Shown in pieces: positions 28,892-37,266 of a stretch of 52,149 nucleotides of DNA. Source of the DNA: an uncultured Verrucomicrobia subdivision 3 bacterium (lineage in GTDB: Bacteria; Verrucomicrobiota; Verrucomicrobiia; Limisphaerales; UBA11358); assembly GCA_903875465.1 (NCBI GenBank), contig CAIQWB010000101.1, forward strand, positions 1 through 52,149, written 5' to 3'. The position numbers were made by a program, and so were the translations under genes. A model generated the notes under the pieces. The model had not been told where the DNA came from and searched no databases. It was given only the letters and a program-made list of their open reading frames with translations. Within the stretch, counting starts at the first letter, position 1, and each line of letters begins with the position of its first letter.

Positions 28892-30142
28892 ATGGCTTCC
28901 GAAACTGTGCAACATCATCGCGGCTGGACGGTAACCTTCGCTGGTTTGGGCATCAACCTCGCCCTGGGCGTGCTTTACACGTGGAGTTTGTTCAAAGCGG
29001 CCATTGAAAAGGAATTTGGCTGGAAGGGTGCGCAATTGAATGATCCTTACGCCCTCTGCTGCCTGGTATTTGCCTTTACGATGATTCTGGCAGGCCGCTG
29101 TCAGGATAAAATGGGACCGCGGCTCACGGCATCGCTCGGTGGAGTGCTGGTGGGGCTGGGGCTGCTGCTGGTTTCCACGACGAATCATTACGGCACCTGG
29201 TTGCTCGGCTTTGGGGTGCTGGTGGGGGTGGGCATTGGTTTTGGTTATGCCTCGGCCACGCCGCCCGCGCTCAAATGGTTTCCGCCCGCGAAGACAGGTT
29301 TGATTGCCGGACTGGTAGTGGCCGGTTTCGGGCTGGCCCCGGTTTATCTGGCGCCCACCTCGGATTATTTGCTGCGTAATTTTGGCATTCTTAAATCCAT
29401 GATGATCTTTGGCGGTGCGTTTACGGTGATTGTCTGCGGCCTGGCGCAATGGCTGGTGAATCCCACCGCGGAACAAATCGGCGGGATCAAAGCGCAGGCC
29501 GCGCGCCTGGCGAATTCAGTCCCGATTGTGGATTGCACGCCGGGACAAATCCTGCGGCAGCCCGGTTTCTGGCTGCTCTGGGTGATCTACTTTATCGGCG
29601 CGGGCGCGGGTTTGATGGTGATCAGCAGTGTGAGTGGCATGGCGAAGAAAACGATGGGGGACCAGGCGTTCATCGCGGTGGCGGTGATGGCCATTGGCAA
29701 TGCCGGCGGCCGCATCGTGGCGGGGGTGTTGTCGGACAGGATTGGCCGGCGCTGGACCCTGATGCTGGTTCTGCTGGTCCAGGCCGCGCTGATGTTCATG
29801 GCCATTCCAGTGACGGCCGCGACGGATGGGGCGAAATTCATCATCGTTTTGTTGGCGACATTTATCGGGTTTAATTACGGAGCCAACCTGGCACTGTTCC
29901 CATCCTTCACCAAGGACCTGTGGGGCTTGAAAAATTTTGGTATGAATTACGGGGTCCTCTTCACCGCCTGGGGCGTGGGTGGTTTTGCCTTGAGCCGGTT
30001 GCAAGCGATGCTCTTTGCGGCGAGCAAGGACTCGGCGGGACATGGAAATTATGCCTCGTCCTTTATCACGGCCGGGGTGTTGTTGCTGGTGGGCGGCGCG
30101 CTGACGCTGGGGATTCGGACAAAGGCGGCAGCAAAAGTTTGA
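28892..30142 (+). CDS. OFA-family MFS transporter (oxalate/formate antiporter-like)
   Basis: 416 residues, 12 predicted membrane segments. The start RGWTVTFAGLGINLALGVLYTWSLFKAAIE and the motif AGRCQDKMGPRLTASLGG are characteristic of the OFA subfamily; GVGIGFGYASATPPALKWFPPAKTGLIAGLVVAG and GRIVAGVLSDRIGRRWTL follow. OFA proteins exchange or symport small carboxylates (oxalate, formate, pyruvate and others). Substrate here is unknown because no metabolic gene is linked. A TATAAT sequence at 28878-28883 lies only 9 bases before the ATG at 28892, and no Shine-Dalgarno is visible, so the transcript may be leaderless; no clear -35 was found. Confidence 0.88.
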   Translation: MASETVQHHRGWTVTFAGLGINLALGVLYTWSLFKAAIEKEFGWKGAQLNDPYALCCLVFAFTMILAGRCQDKMGPRLTASLGGVLVGLGLLLVSTTNHYGTWLLGFGVLVGVGIGFGYASATPPALKWFPPAKTGLIAGLVVAGFGLAPVYLAPTSDYLLRNFGILKSMMIFGGAFTVIVCGLAQWLVNPTAEQIGGIKAQAARLANSVPIVDCTPGQILRQPGFWLLWVIYFIGAGAGLMVISSVSGMAKKTMGDQAFIAVAVMAIGNAGGRIVAGVLSDRIGRRWTLMLVLLVQAALMFMAIPVTAATDGAKFIIVLLATFIGFNYGANLALFPSFTKDLWGLKNFGMNYGVLFTAWGVGGFALSRLQAMLFAASKDSAGHGNYASSFITAGVLLLVGGALTLGIRTKAAAKV

Positions 30143-30258
30143 GTTTCCTTTCCCCCCAAGCCGGCCGGGCGAAAGACAATAGTCCACCCGTTTCAACAAT
30201 GTGTTTCCAAGGTGGCGCGGCTGAAGTCCCGCTGGGAAAGGCAGAAATTCGGGTTAAA

Positions 30259-30483
30259 CCCGAGCTCCGAAATTAAAACGGCCGGTCGGCAGCCATCGCT
30301 TGGGCATAAACGCTTGGGAACATTGGCTTCCCAAGCCGCTGCCAAGCAGTTGCCCATTTAAGGATGTGCGCTGCGCGCAGAGGCAGTCTCACCAGACCAC
30401 TGCGGGTATGCCGGCAATTTTTCCAAAGGGTTTCTGCTCCAACAGCTTGAGACATCCCAGCCATTTTAATTTCGGAGTTCGGG
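30259..30483. mobile_element. MITE-like element with 23-bp terminal inverted repeats
   Basis: The ends 30259-30281 and 30461-30483 are inverted copies that differ at only 2 of 23 positions (core CTCCGAAATTAAAA). TTAA lies just outside each end (30254-30257 and 30485-30488), compatible with a target-site duplication though TTAA is itself palindromic. The 225-bp unit has no ORF. Inside, GCTTGGGAA (30312-30320) and TTCCCAAGC (30328-30336) form a 9-bp stem. The left end also begins with the hyphenated palindrome CGGGTT-A-AACCCG (30250-30262). The right end abuts the bioA stop codon. A non-autonomous transposable element is the best explanation; a long terminator or structured RNA is the alternative. 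Confidence 0.55.
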
Positions 30484-30484
30484 A

Positions 30485-31981
30485 TTAATGCAAAACCTCC
30501 CCAATCGCCTCCGCCAACACCCCCACCATCCGCTTCACCTCCTTATCTGTGGTGCAATATGGCGGCATCAATACAATCACACTTCCAATCGACCGGGTAA
30601 GCACCCCGCGCCGGGCCATGGCCTCACAGACCCGGATGCCCGCCCGTTCACTCAATGCATAAGGCGCGCGCGTCTGCCAGTTTTTCACGAGTTCAACGCC
30701 CGCGACCAAGCCCACCTGGCGGATGTCGCCCACGTGGGGCAGGGTCCACAACGACTTCAACTCCTGCTGCAAGGTTTGTTGCAATCGCGCCCGGTCCCGG
30801 ACTGAAGCGGCGCTCTGCAATAAGTCCAGGCTCGCCAGCCCGGCCGCCGCCCCCAACTGGTTGCCCGTAAAACTATGCCCATGGAAAAAGGTCTTGAACT
30901 CCGCGTACTCGCCGAGGAAGGCATCAAACACGCGCTGCGTGGTGAGGGTGGCCGCCATGGGCAGATAACCGCCGGTCAATCCCTTGGCCAGGCAAAGGAA
31001 ATCCGGTTGAATGCCTGTGCGCGTGGCGGCGAAGAGGTTGGTGTTCGCCGGGTCGGCCACGGCAGCGGCAGAGGCCTCCGCGGTGACATGGCAGGTCAGG
31101 CCGGTGCGGCCAAAGCCGGTCATGACTTCATCCGCGATGAGCAAAGCCCCATGGGCCCGGGCGAGGTCGGTCACTTGTTCCAGCCAGCCGCTCGGTTGTG
31201 GAATCATGCCGGCAGCGCCTTGCATGAGGGGCTCGTAAACAAAGGCGGCATAAGGGTTGCCCCGGCGTTTTTGGGCAGTGAACTTTTTCGCCACCAGTCC
31301 CGTGCATTCCCAGTGGCACTTGCGATATTTGCGGGCGTCCTCCCGCTGGGTTTCGGCGCGGTTGAAAGGGCAGCGGTAACAATAGGGGGCCATCACTTGG
31401 TCGGTCTTGAACAGCATCCCGCCAAAACTTTTATGGAACAAGTCAATGTGCCCCAGTGACACCGCGCCAATCGTATCCCCATGGTAGGCACCCGTCAGGG
31501 ACAGGAATTTCGGGCGCGTTATGGGTCCGCGGGCGCGGCGGGTGTATTCATAGGCCAGCTTGAGCGCCACTTCCAGGGCGGTGGAACCGTTGTCACTGAA
31601 AAACACTTTGGCGAGTTTATCCGGAGCCGCCAGCGCCGGCTTTTTACGTTTTCCGGCCACCGCCTGGCGCGGGGTGACTTGCGCTGCCGCCACCAGTTTT
31701 TCCGCCAACACGCTGGCTGGCTCATTGGCCAGACCCAGCGCGGAACTATGCGATATTTGTTTTAACTGCCGGATGATGGCCGCGTTCAGTTGGGGGTGGC
31801 GGTGGCCGTGCAAATTGGTCCAGATGGAAGCATTAGCGTCCAGATACTGGTGGCCGTGCACATCGGTGAGCGTGGCCCCCTTGCCGGAGGTGATAACGAT
31901 TGGCTCCGTGTGCAACCAGTCGCGCATCTGGGTGAAGGGATGCCAGACGTACTGTTGATCCAGTTTTGCGAAGGGATTCAT
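30485..31981 (-). CDS. bioA: Adenosylmethionine-8-amino-7-oxononanoate aminotransferase
   Basis: 498 residues, longer than the usual 430-450. It transfers an amino group from SAM to KAPA to give DAPA in biotin synthesis, using PLP. Motifs: YVWHPFTQMRDW, DANASIWTNLHGHRHP, NGSTALEVALKLAYEYTRR, TGAYHGDTIGAVSLG, DEVMTGFGRTG, CLAKGLTGGYLPMAATL with the PLP Lys, and FFHGHSFTGNQLG. Extra length comes from low-complexity inserts near residues 100-115 (GKRKKPALAAPDK) and 300-320 (AEASAAAVADPANTN). The ATG at 31981 overlaps the bioF stop as ATGA. The TAA stop directly touches the MITE-like element. No bioB or bioD lies in the window. Confidence 0.94.
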   Translation of the reverse strand: MNPFAKLDQQYVWHPFTQMRDWLHTEPIVITSGKGATLTDVHGHQYLDANASIWTNLHGHRHPQLNAAIIRQLKQISHSSALGLANEPASVLAEKLVAAAQVTPRQAVAGKRKKPALAAPDKLAKVFFSDNGSTALEVALKLAYEYTRRARGPITRPKFLSLTGAYHGDTIGAVSLGHIDLFHKSFGGMLFKTDQVMAPYCYRCPFNRAETQREDARKYRKCHWECTGLVAKKFTAQKRRGNPYAAFVYEPLMQGAAGMIPQPSGWLEQVTDLARAHGALLIADEVMTGFGRTGLTCHVTAEASAAAVADPANTNLFAATRTGIQPDFLCLAKGLTGGYLPMAATLTTQRVFDAFLGEYAEFKTFFHGHSFTGNQLGAAAGLASLDLLQSAASVRDRARLQQTLQQELKSLWTLPHVGDIRQVGLVAGVELVKNWQTRAPYALSERAGIRVCEAMARRGVLTRSIGSVIVLMPPYCTTDKEVKRMVGVLAEAIGEVLH

Positions 31982-33339
31982 TTTAATTGCGCCAGGGCCG
32001 CCAGTAATTGATCGACCTCGGCAACCGTGTGATCCGCCGATAACGTGATGCGCAACCGCGCCAGTCCCCGCGCCACGGTGGGAAAGCGAATCGCCGGGAT
32101 AAAAATCCCTTGGTCACGCAAACCCTGCGCCGCCGCCACCGCCGCGACCTCCTCGCCAATAATGTAAGGAATAATGGCACTGGGAATCCGGGGCAAATCT
32201 TTGGGCGGTAGTGCGTTGGCGGGTAATTCTTCCGCTCCGCTTTGGAGTGGGGCGGTCTTAGACGAAAATGACGTCCGCATTTCCTTAAACGATGGATCCG
32301 CTGGAATCCTGGTGGCATTTGAAATTTGGATCATCTCGGGAGTTGGGAGTTGGGAGTTGGGAGTTTCGCTTCCGCGACTCCTGGCGAGCCCCGTGTTTAG
32401 TTGCTCCACCCGCTGAAATAGCGCCTCCCGACGAGCCCGTCCTGCGACCGATTGCACCAGTTGCAGGGCGGCGGTGGCGGCAGCGGCAGCGGCGGGCAAG
32501 GGGGCGGTGGAGAAAATAAAACTCCGGGCACGGTTCACCAGATAGTCCGCCAGTGCCCGAGAGCCGCAAATGTAGCCACCGCTGGCACCCAGGGCTTTGC
32601 CCAGTGTGCCCATTTGAATGTCGATGCGGTCGCTGACGCCCAATTCCTCGGCGAGACCGCGCTGGCGCGCTCCATACAAGCCGGTGCCGTGAGCCTCATC
32701 CACCATCAGCCAGGCGCCATACTGTTCCTTAAGTGCCACGATTTCCTTTAACGGGGCAGCGTCCCCGTCCATGGAAAAGATGGATTCGGTAACAATCAGG
32801 AGATTGGGTTTGTCGGTCGCGGCGGCCGCGCGTTTGGCGTCCGCCCATTGCAGGATTTCCGCGAGATCATTCAGGTCATTATGGGCAAAAACCCGAAGGG
32901 TGGCCCCGCTGGCACGGGCGGCGTCCACGATGCACGCGTGCACTAGTTTATCCAATATGACAATGTCCGACCGGCCCAGCAGCGCCCCGAGGGTGCCGGT
33001 GGCGGCCGCATAACCGGTGGCAAACGACAGCGCCGCCTCGGTGCCTTTGAAGGCGGCCAGTGTTTCCTCCAATTCGTGAAATGGCGCAAGGGAGCCGCAG
33101 ACCAGGCGCGAGGCCCCGCTGCCCACTCCGTAGCGCTCAATGGCCTTAACTGACGCCTCACGAAGGGCCGGGTGACTGGCCAGGCCCAGGTAATCATTGG
33201 CGGAAAAATTGAGCAACGACTGCCCGGCGATCTGCAAATGGGTGGTTTGAGGGGAATCCACCCGGCGCAATTCGCGGTACAGCCCCTGCTGGCGGAGGGC
33301 GGCCAGCCGGGAATTCAATTCGTCAGTCAACCAAGGCAT
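31978..33339 (-). CDS. bioF: 8-amino-7-oxononanoate synthase with a low-complexity insertion
   Basis: 453 residues from the ATG at 33339 (MPWLTDELNSRL), chosen because GGA precedes it at about -9 and upstream in-frame codons add no family sequence. Motifs: FSANDYLGLASHP, YGVGSGASRLVCG, HNDLNDL, ESIFSMDGDAAPL, DEAHGTGLYG, GTLGKALGASGGYICG with the PLP Lys, and IPYIIGEE. It condenses pimeloyl thioester and alanine to KAPA. Usual members have about 385 residues. About 65 extra residues sit before the C-terminal small-domain strand, encoded near 32190-32400, and contain four GGGAGTT heptamers. Reading frame is kept, so the enzyme may still work. First gene of bioF-bioA; start and stop overlap. 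Confidence 0.92.
   Translation of the reverse strand: MPWLTDELNSRLAALRQQGLYRELRRVDSPQTTHLQIAGQSLLNFSANDYLGLASHPALREASVKAIERYGVGSGASRLVCGSLAPFHELEETLAAFKGTEAALSFATGYAAATGTLGALLGRSDIVILDKLVHACIVDAARASGATLRVFAHNDLNDLAEILQWADAKRAAAATDKPNLLIVTESIFSMDGDAAPLKEIVALKEQYGAWLMVDEAHGTGLYGARQRGLAEELGVSDRIDIQMGTLGKALGASGGYICGSRALADYLVNRARSFIFSTAPLPAAAAAATAALQLVQSVAGRARREALFQRVEQLNTGLARSRGSETPNSQLPTPEMIQISNATRIPADPSFKEMRTSFSSKTAPLQSGAEELPANALPPKDLPRIPSAIIPYIIGEEVAAVAAAQGLRDQGIFIPAIRFPTVARGLARLRITLSADHTVAEVDQLLAALAQLK
32338..32365. repeat. Four tandem GGGAGTT heptamers inside bioF
   Basis: The plus strand reads GGGAGTT four times without interruption (28 bases). It falls in the bioF insertion and is translated on the minus strand as a Thr-Pro-Asn-Ser-Gln-Leu-Pro-like run. 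Heptamer arrays of this kind are usually intergenic; finding one in frame in a biosynthetic gene is odd. Confidence 0.9.
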
Positions 33340-33705
33340 GTTAGTTCCATAGGTAACCATAAAACGGTGCGAATGCAAAGCGGGACGCATGGGTTTGATT
33401 TGGGATGTTGGGCAGCGGCGTTTAGCTTTTGGGAGAGGTTGAACGAGGGGCTCGTCCAACGGTCCAACTCGCTCGAAGCGTGGCCATTATCTCCCCAAGA
33501 CGGGTATGCCCCAACGGGGGTGATGGACCAATTTATCGGCGGGGATGATTTTGCCTTTATCAATCTGCCATCAGGCTTTAGCCTGTTTTTGCGCCCCGCG
33601 GTCACTGGTCAGATTGGCATGGGTTGTGGGCATCCAATGCTGGGCATGGATCAACCAACGATGCGGTTAAAGGTCCCCGGGGCGACGGACGCTTGCACTG
33701 AAATT
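33340..33705. other. Divergent intergenic region, bioF / GH5 glucanase
   Basis: 366 bases without a supported gene; the open frame crossing it is an upstream extension of the GH5 frame without protein features. It holds two hairpins: GTTGAACGAG/CTCGTCCAAC at 33438-33460 (one A-C mismatch) and CAGGC-TTTA-GCCTG followed by five T at 33572-33590, a small terminator-like structure on the plus strand. No promoter could be assigned. Confidence 0.5.
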
Positions 33706-35697
33706 ATGTACCGGTTTTGGCTGATATTCGCGGGCTGGCTGCTGCTGGACAGTGCCAGTGCGTCACGCGCGCAACTGATTGATGTGGATTTCAATCAAAA
33801 TAATGCCGTGGGTTGGGGCGGTGGGGGCACCAATCCCGGCCCCACAATGGTCGGCGCGGCCGTGCTCGGTGCGGCCGGGGATCATTGGAATGGTATTAAT
33901 GTTAATAGTGGTACCGGGCTGGCTCTGTTCCAAGCGAATGGCAGCCCCACACCGGTGCGGCTGACCTTTACCTCCGGCGGTGGCTACGATGTTTATAGCT
34001 ATGGTGGGGGTACCCCGTTTGCCGGCACGCCTTGTGGCACGCTCATGGAGGATTACCTTTACAACAGCGGCACGCCGCAGACCATCACTCTTTCCGGACT
34101 CACCCCGAATGCCGCTTACAAATTGGTGCTATATAACGCAGCGGGTAACAACACGGCCGGACGCACGACTTTTTTCACGGTCAATGGCATTCCCCTGGCC
34201 AGCACTTGGGATGCGGCCAGCCGCACCTTGGTTGCTGGTGTGAATTACGTCGAATTTACCTCGGCTTTATCGGATGCCACGGGCACGCTCGCGATCACAT
34301 ACACCGGGAATGGCACGTTGGAAGGGGATGTGAACGGTTTGCAACTTCAGCCGGCACCACTGGTGCTCAACGCCATGCCCAAAGGCACGAATGAGGTCCT
34401 TTCCTTTCCGACGCAGGCCGGGCTGAATTATCTGGTGGAGTATAAAACCAACCTGGCGAGCGGGGCCTGGATGCGCTTGGCCGGACCGCTTGCCGGCAGC
34501 AACGCAGTGTTCGCCGTGACGGACAGTGCGCGGGACCGCAGCCGGTTTTATCGGGTGCAAGTGACGATTCCGCTGGTGAGCCTGCTTCACGCCAGCGGGA
34601 CCAATATTGTCAACGCCGGCGGCAGGGTGGTGCCGTTGAGAGGACTGAATTTGGGCGGCTGGTTTATCATGGAGAAATGGATGTGTCCGCTGGACAGTGG
34701 CACCTTGCCGGACACTTACAGTGTGATTACCAATCTCGACAGCCGTTTTGGGGTGGCCACCGAGCAAGCCCTCATGCGCGGTTACCAAACCAATTGGATC
34801 ACCCTGACGGATCTGAATAACATCACCAATGCCGGTTTCAATTGCGTGCGGATGCCGGTGTGGTGGGGTAATTTCTATTCGATCACCAACACCACGAGCT
34901 CGGGCTGGCGGGCGGATGCCTTTGGGGTGCTGGACTGGCTGGTGACGAACTGTGCCACCCGGGGAATTTATGTGGTGATCGACATGCATGGCGTGGTGGG
35001 GGGCCAGGGGACATCGGGCGACACCGGTTGGCAAAACCAGAACCAATATTGGACCAACACCCTGGCCCAGAGCCAGACGGCTTATATGTGGACGCAAATC
35101 GCTGCGCATTACCGGGGCAACGCAGCAGTGGCCGGTTATGATTTAATTAATGAACCCGACGGCACCAGCAGCACGGGGGACGTGTGGCCGGCGTACTCGG
35201 CGTTGTACACAGCGATCCGCGCGGTGGATACCACGCACATGATTTTCATGGAAGGCACCTTTGGCAGTTGGAATTGGAGCATGCTGCCCAATCCGGCCGC
35301 TTATCATTGGACGAACATTGTCTATTCCATGCATGAATATCAATTTAATGGCAATGTTGCCCAAGTGGAGGCTGGTTCTGATGGACAGGTGAGTGACTTC
35401 AAAAACCATTCGGGTTGGAATGTGCCGGACTATGTGGGGGAATGGAACGACATGGGGCTGGGGGCGGCGTGTTATGATTATTCCATTAATGCCTACAATG
35501 GGGCCGGGATTAGCTGGTCGCTTTGGGCTTACAAAGCTTCCGCCGGGCTCCTGCCGAATGGGTGGGGCTGGTACGATCCCATTTACTGGCCCGTAACACC
35601 CAACATTACCACCGATTCGGCCGCCACCATTGCCGCCGACTGGCAGCAGTGGCGGACGAGCACGGCTTTCGGGGTGAATGCGGCGATTGGGTTGTGA
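33706..35697 (+). CDS. Secreted GH5 endoglucanase-like protein with N-terminal beta-rich modules
   Basis: 663 residues from the ATG at 33706, which begins a signal peptide (MYRFWLIFAGWLLLDSASAS). The first domain (about 25-215: LIDVDFNQNNAVGWGG ... GDVNGLQL) resembles a carbohydrate-binding or lectin-like beta sandwich of unknown family. Next comes a FYR module (about 225-285, ending RSRFYRVQV). The GH5 barrel (about 295-655) has GLNLGGWFIMEKW, RMPVWWG, Glu483 in YDLINEPDG (acid/base) and Glu579 in YVGEWNDMG (nucleophile). The GLNLGGW start resembles the exo-glucanase/beta-glucanase type GH5 proteins; substrate is probably a beta-glucan. Not part of an operon with its neighbours; the next gene is convergent, 35 bases away. 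Confidence 0.85.
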   Translation: MYRFWLIFAGWLLLDSASASRAQLIDVDFNQNNAVGWGGGGTNPGPTMVGAAVLGAAGDHWNGINVNSGTGLALFQANGSPTPVRLTFTSGGGYDVYSYGGGTPFAGTPCGTLMEDYLYNSGTPQTITLSGLTPNAAYKLVLYNAAGNNTAGRTTFFTVNGIPLASTWDAASRTLVAGVNYVEFTSALSDATGTLAITYTGNGTLEGDVNGLQLQPAPLVLNAMPKGTNEVLSFPTQAGLNYLVEYKTNLASGAWMRLAGPLAGSNAVFAVTDSARDRSRFYRVQVTIPLVSLLHASGTNIVNAGGRVVPLRGLNLGGWFIMEKWMCPLDSGTLPDTYSVITNLDSRFGVATEQALMRGYQTNWITLTDLNNITNAGFNCVRMPVWWGNFYSITNTTSSGWRADAFGVLDWLVTNCATRGIYVVIDMHGVVGGQGTSGDTGWQNQNQYWTNTLAQSQTAYMWTQIAAHYRGNAAVAGYDLINEPDGTSSTGDVWPAYSALYTAIRAVDTTHMIFMEGTFGSWNWSMLPNPAAYHWTNIVYSMHEYQFNGNVAQVEAGSDGQVSDFKNHSGWNVPDYVGEWNDMGLGAACYDYSINAYNGAGISWSLWAYKASAGLLPNGWGWYDPIYWPVTPNITTDSAATIAADWQQWRTSTAFGVNAAIGL

Positions 35698-35732
35698 CTG
35701 CGAGCCAAGGCAGGCAGGCACCTCGGAACGTT

Positions 35733-36965
35733 TCAGTGGGGCAGAAAGGTAGCGCCCTTCTCCTCGACGAAACGCAACCCGTGCATGCGGCGTTTGCCAA
35801 TTATTAAAATGCCGAAACCAATCCAGGAGGTGGCCGCCAGAATCAGCGCCACCGGGAGCAGGGTGTGGGAATTAAATATGCCAACGATGGCGGAAGCCAG
35901 TCCGGCCACACCGATTTGGAGGAAACCCAGCATGGCGGCGGCACTGCCAATGTTGCGATCAAACGGCACCATCGCCAGCGCGGCGGCGTTGGGATAAGCC
36001 AGGCCGAGACTGGACAAGGTGATAAAGAGCATTACCAAGGTGGCGGGGAGGCCGAACCAGCCAAAATAAGTGCCGGCCAGGAGGACCAGGGCGGCGGGAC
36101 ATTCCACCAGCAGTGCGCCGCGAAAAATTTGTTCGCTGGTAAAGCGGCGCAGTAACAGCACATTGATTTGGTTGCTCCCGATAAAGCCGACCGACAGCCC
36201 CGCAAAAATGGCCCCGAACACCTGCGGACTTACCTTGAATACTTCCATGAAGATAATCGGCGAGCTGGCCACGTAGACCAGCAAACCGGAGAAAGCGAAG
36301 GCCCCGGCCAGGGAATAGGTGATGAACTGCGGTTCCTTAAGCACCAGGGCGTAATTGGCGAAAATGGGCTTCAACCGCAGCGACACACTGGGATCGGCGG
36401 GGTGGCCATCGGGCAGCGCCCACTTGGCCACCACCAGCATGAGCGCCACAAACAAGGCCAGCACAATGAACACCCATTGCCACCCCAGATAGACGGCCAC
36501 AAAACTGCCCACACTGGGGGCCAGGAGTGGAGAGGCGCTGATCACTAAAATCAGCAGCGAGATGATTTTAGCCGTTTCATCCACGTGGAAAAAATCCCGC
36601 ACCATGGCCATGCCCGCCACCTGCGCGGCGCAACCGCCCAGGGCCTGTACAAAACGCATGGCCACCAGCCATTCTACCGTGCGCGAGCCCAGGCAGAGCA
36701 GGGAGGCGGCCATGAACAAGGTTAGCCCCGCATACAAGGGAAGTTTCCTGCCGAACCGGTCGAGCAGCGGGCCGTAAAAGAGTTGTCCTGCCGCCAAACC
36801 GGCAAAGTAACTGGCCAGGGACAATGAGACCCGGGCCGTGGAGGTGTGCAAGGCCGCCGCCACTTGGGGAAAGGCCGGCAAATACATGTCGATGGCAAAG
36901 GGGCTGATGGTGGAAAGCGCCCCCAGAATTAAGATGATTAAATAACGGTTTTGGGTTTGGGCCAT
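35733..36965 (-). CDS. Bcr/CflA-type MFS multidrug exporter
   Basis: 410 residues, 12 predicted membrane segments. LGALSTISPFAIDMYLPAFP is the signature start of the DHA1 Bcr/CflA subfamily, and FYGPLLDRFGRKLPLYAG is MFS motif A; ALGGCAAQVAGMAMVRDFF is motif-C-like. Members pump out drugs such as bicyclomycin or chloramphenicol, or small metabolites, driven by protons. The frame ends near a charged C-terminus (EEKGATFLPH). No regulator gene is adjacent. Drug substrate cannot be predicted. Convergent with the GH5 gene. Confidence 0.92.
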   Translation of the reverse strand: MAQTQNRYLIILILGALSTISPFAIDMYLPAFPQVAAALHTSTARVSLSLASYFAGLAAGQLFYGPLLDRFGRKLPLYAGLTLFMAASLLCLGSRTVEWLVAMRFVQALGGCAAQVAGMAMVRDFFHVDETAKIISLLILVISASPLLAPSVGSFVAVYLGWQWVFIVLALFVALMLVVAKWALPDGHPADPSVSLRLKPIFANYALVLKEPQFITYSLAGAFAFSGLLVYVASSPIIFMEVFKVSPQVFGAIFAGLSVGFIGSNQINVLLLRRFTSEQIFRGALLVECPAALVLLAGTYFGWFGLPATLVMLFITLSSLGLAYPNAAALAMVPFDRNIGSAAAMLGFLQIGVAGLASAIVGIFNSHTLLPVALILAATSWIGFGILIIGKRRMHGLRFVEEKGATFLPH

Positions 36966-37266
36966 AGTCAGTTTGCTAAATTCGATAGTTCAAACGGGGG
37001 CAAAACGTGCCAGATCAATTTCAGCCGGGGAAATTTTGCCGCCCTCACTGTCCCGTAAGCTGGGCTTTCTCCCTTGCAGGGTCAAGCCGCAATGGGCGCC
37101 TGTTGGCCGTAACGGGCACCACCAACATGTGGTCCATGGCTTTGATCCGTGGGGGGAACCACGCTGACTTGGGCGGGATGCACTTATAGGAGACTCTTTT
37201 GCAATAATAGCATAAATTTTAATCTGGTTGCCGCGCGGGGGTCGGGTATTGTGTTATCACCATATT
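36966..37266. other. Divergent intergenic region, Bcr/CflA exporter / gnd
   Basis: 301 bases. The part near gnd (37190-37230) is AT-rich and probably carries its promoter, but no clean -35/-10 pair could be assigned. No protein-like open frame and no strong hairpin were seen. Confidence 0.5.

Noticed and set aside
33172-33705. Upstream extension of the GH5 glucanase frame to 33172
   Set aside because: It overlaps bioF antisense and lacks protein features, while the ATG at 33706 begins a signal peptide.
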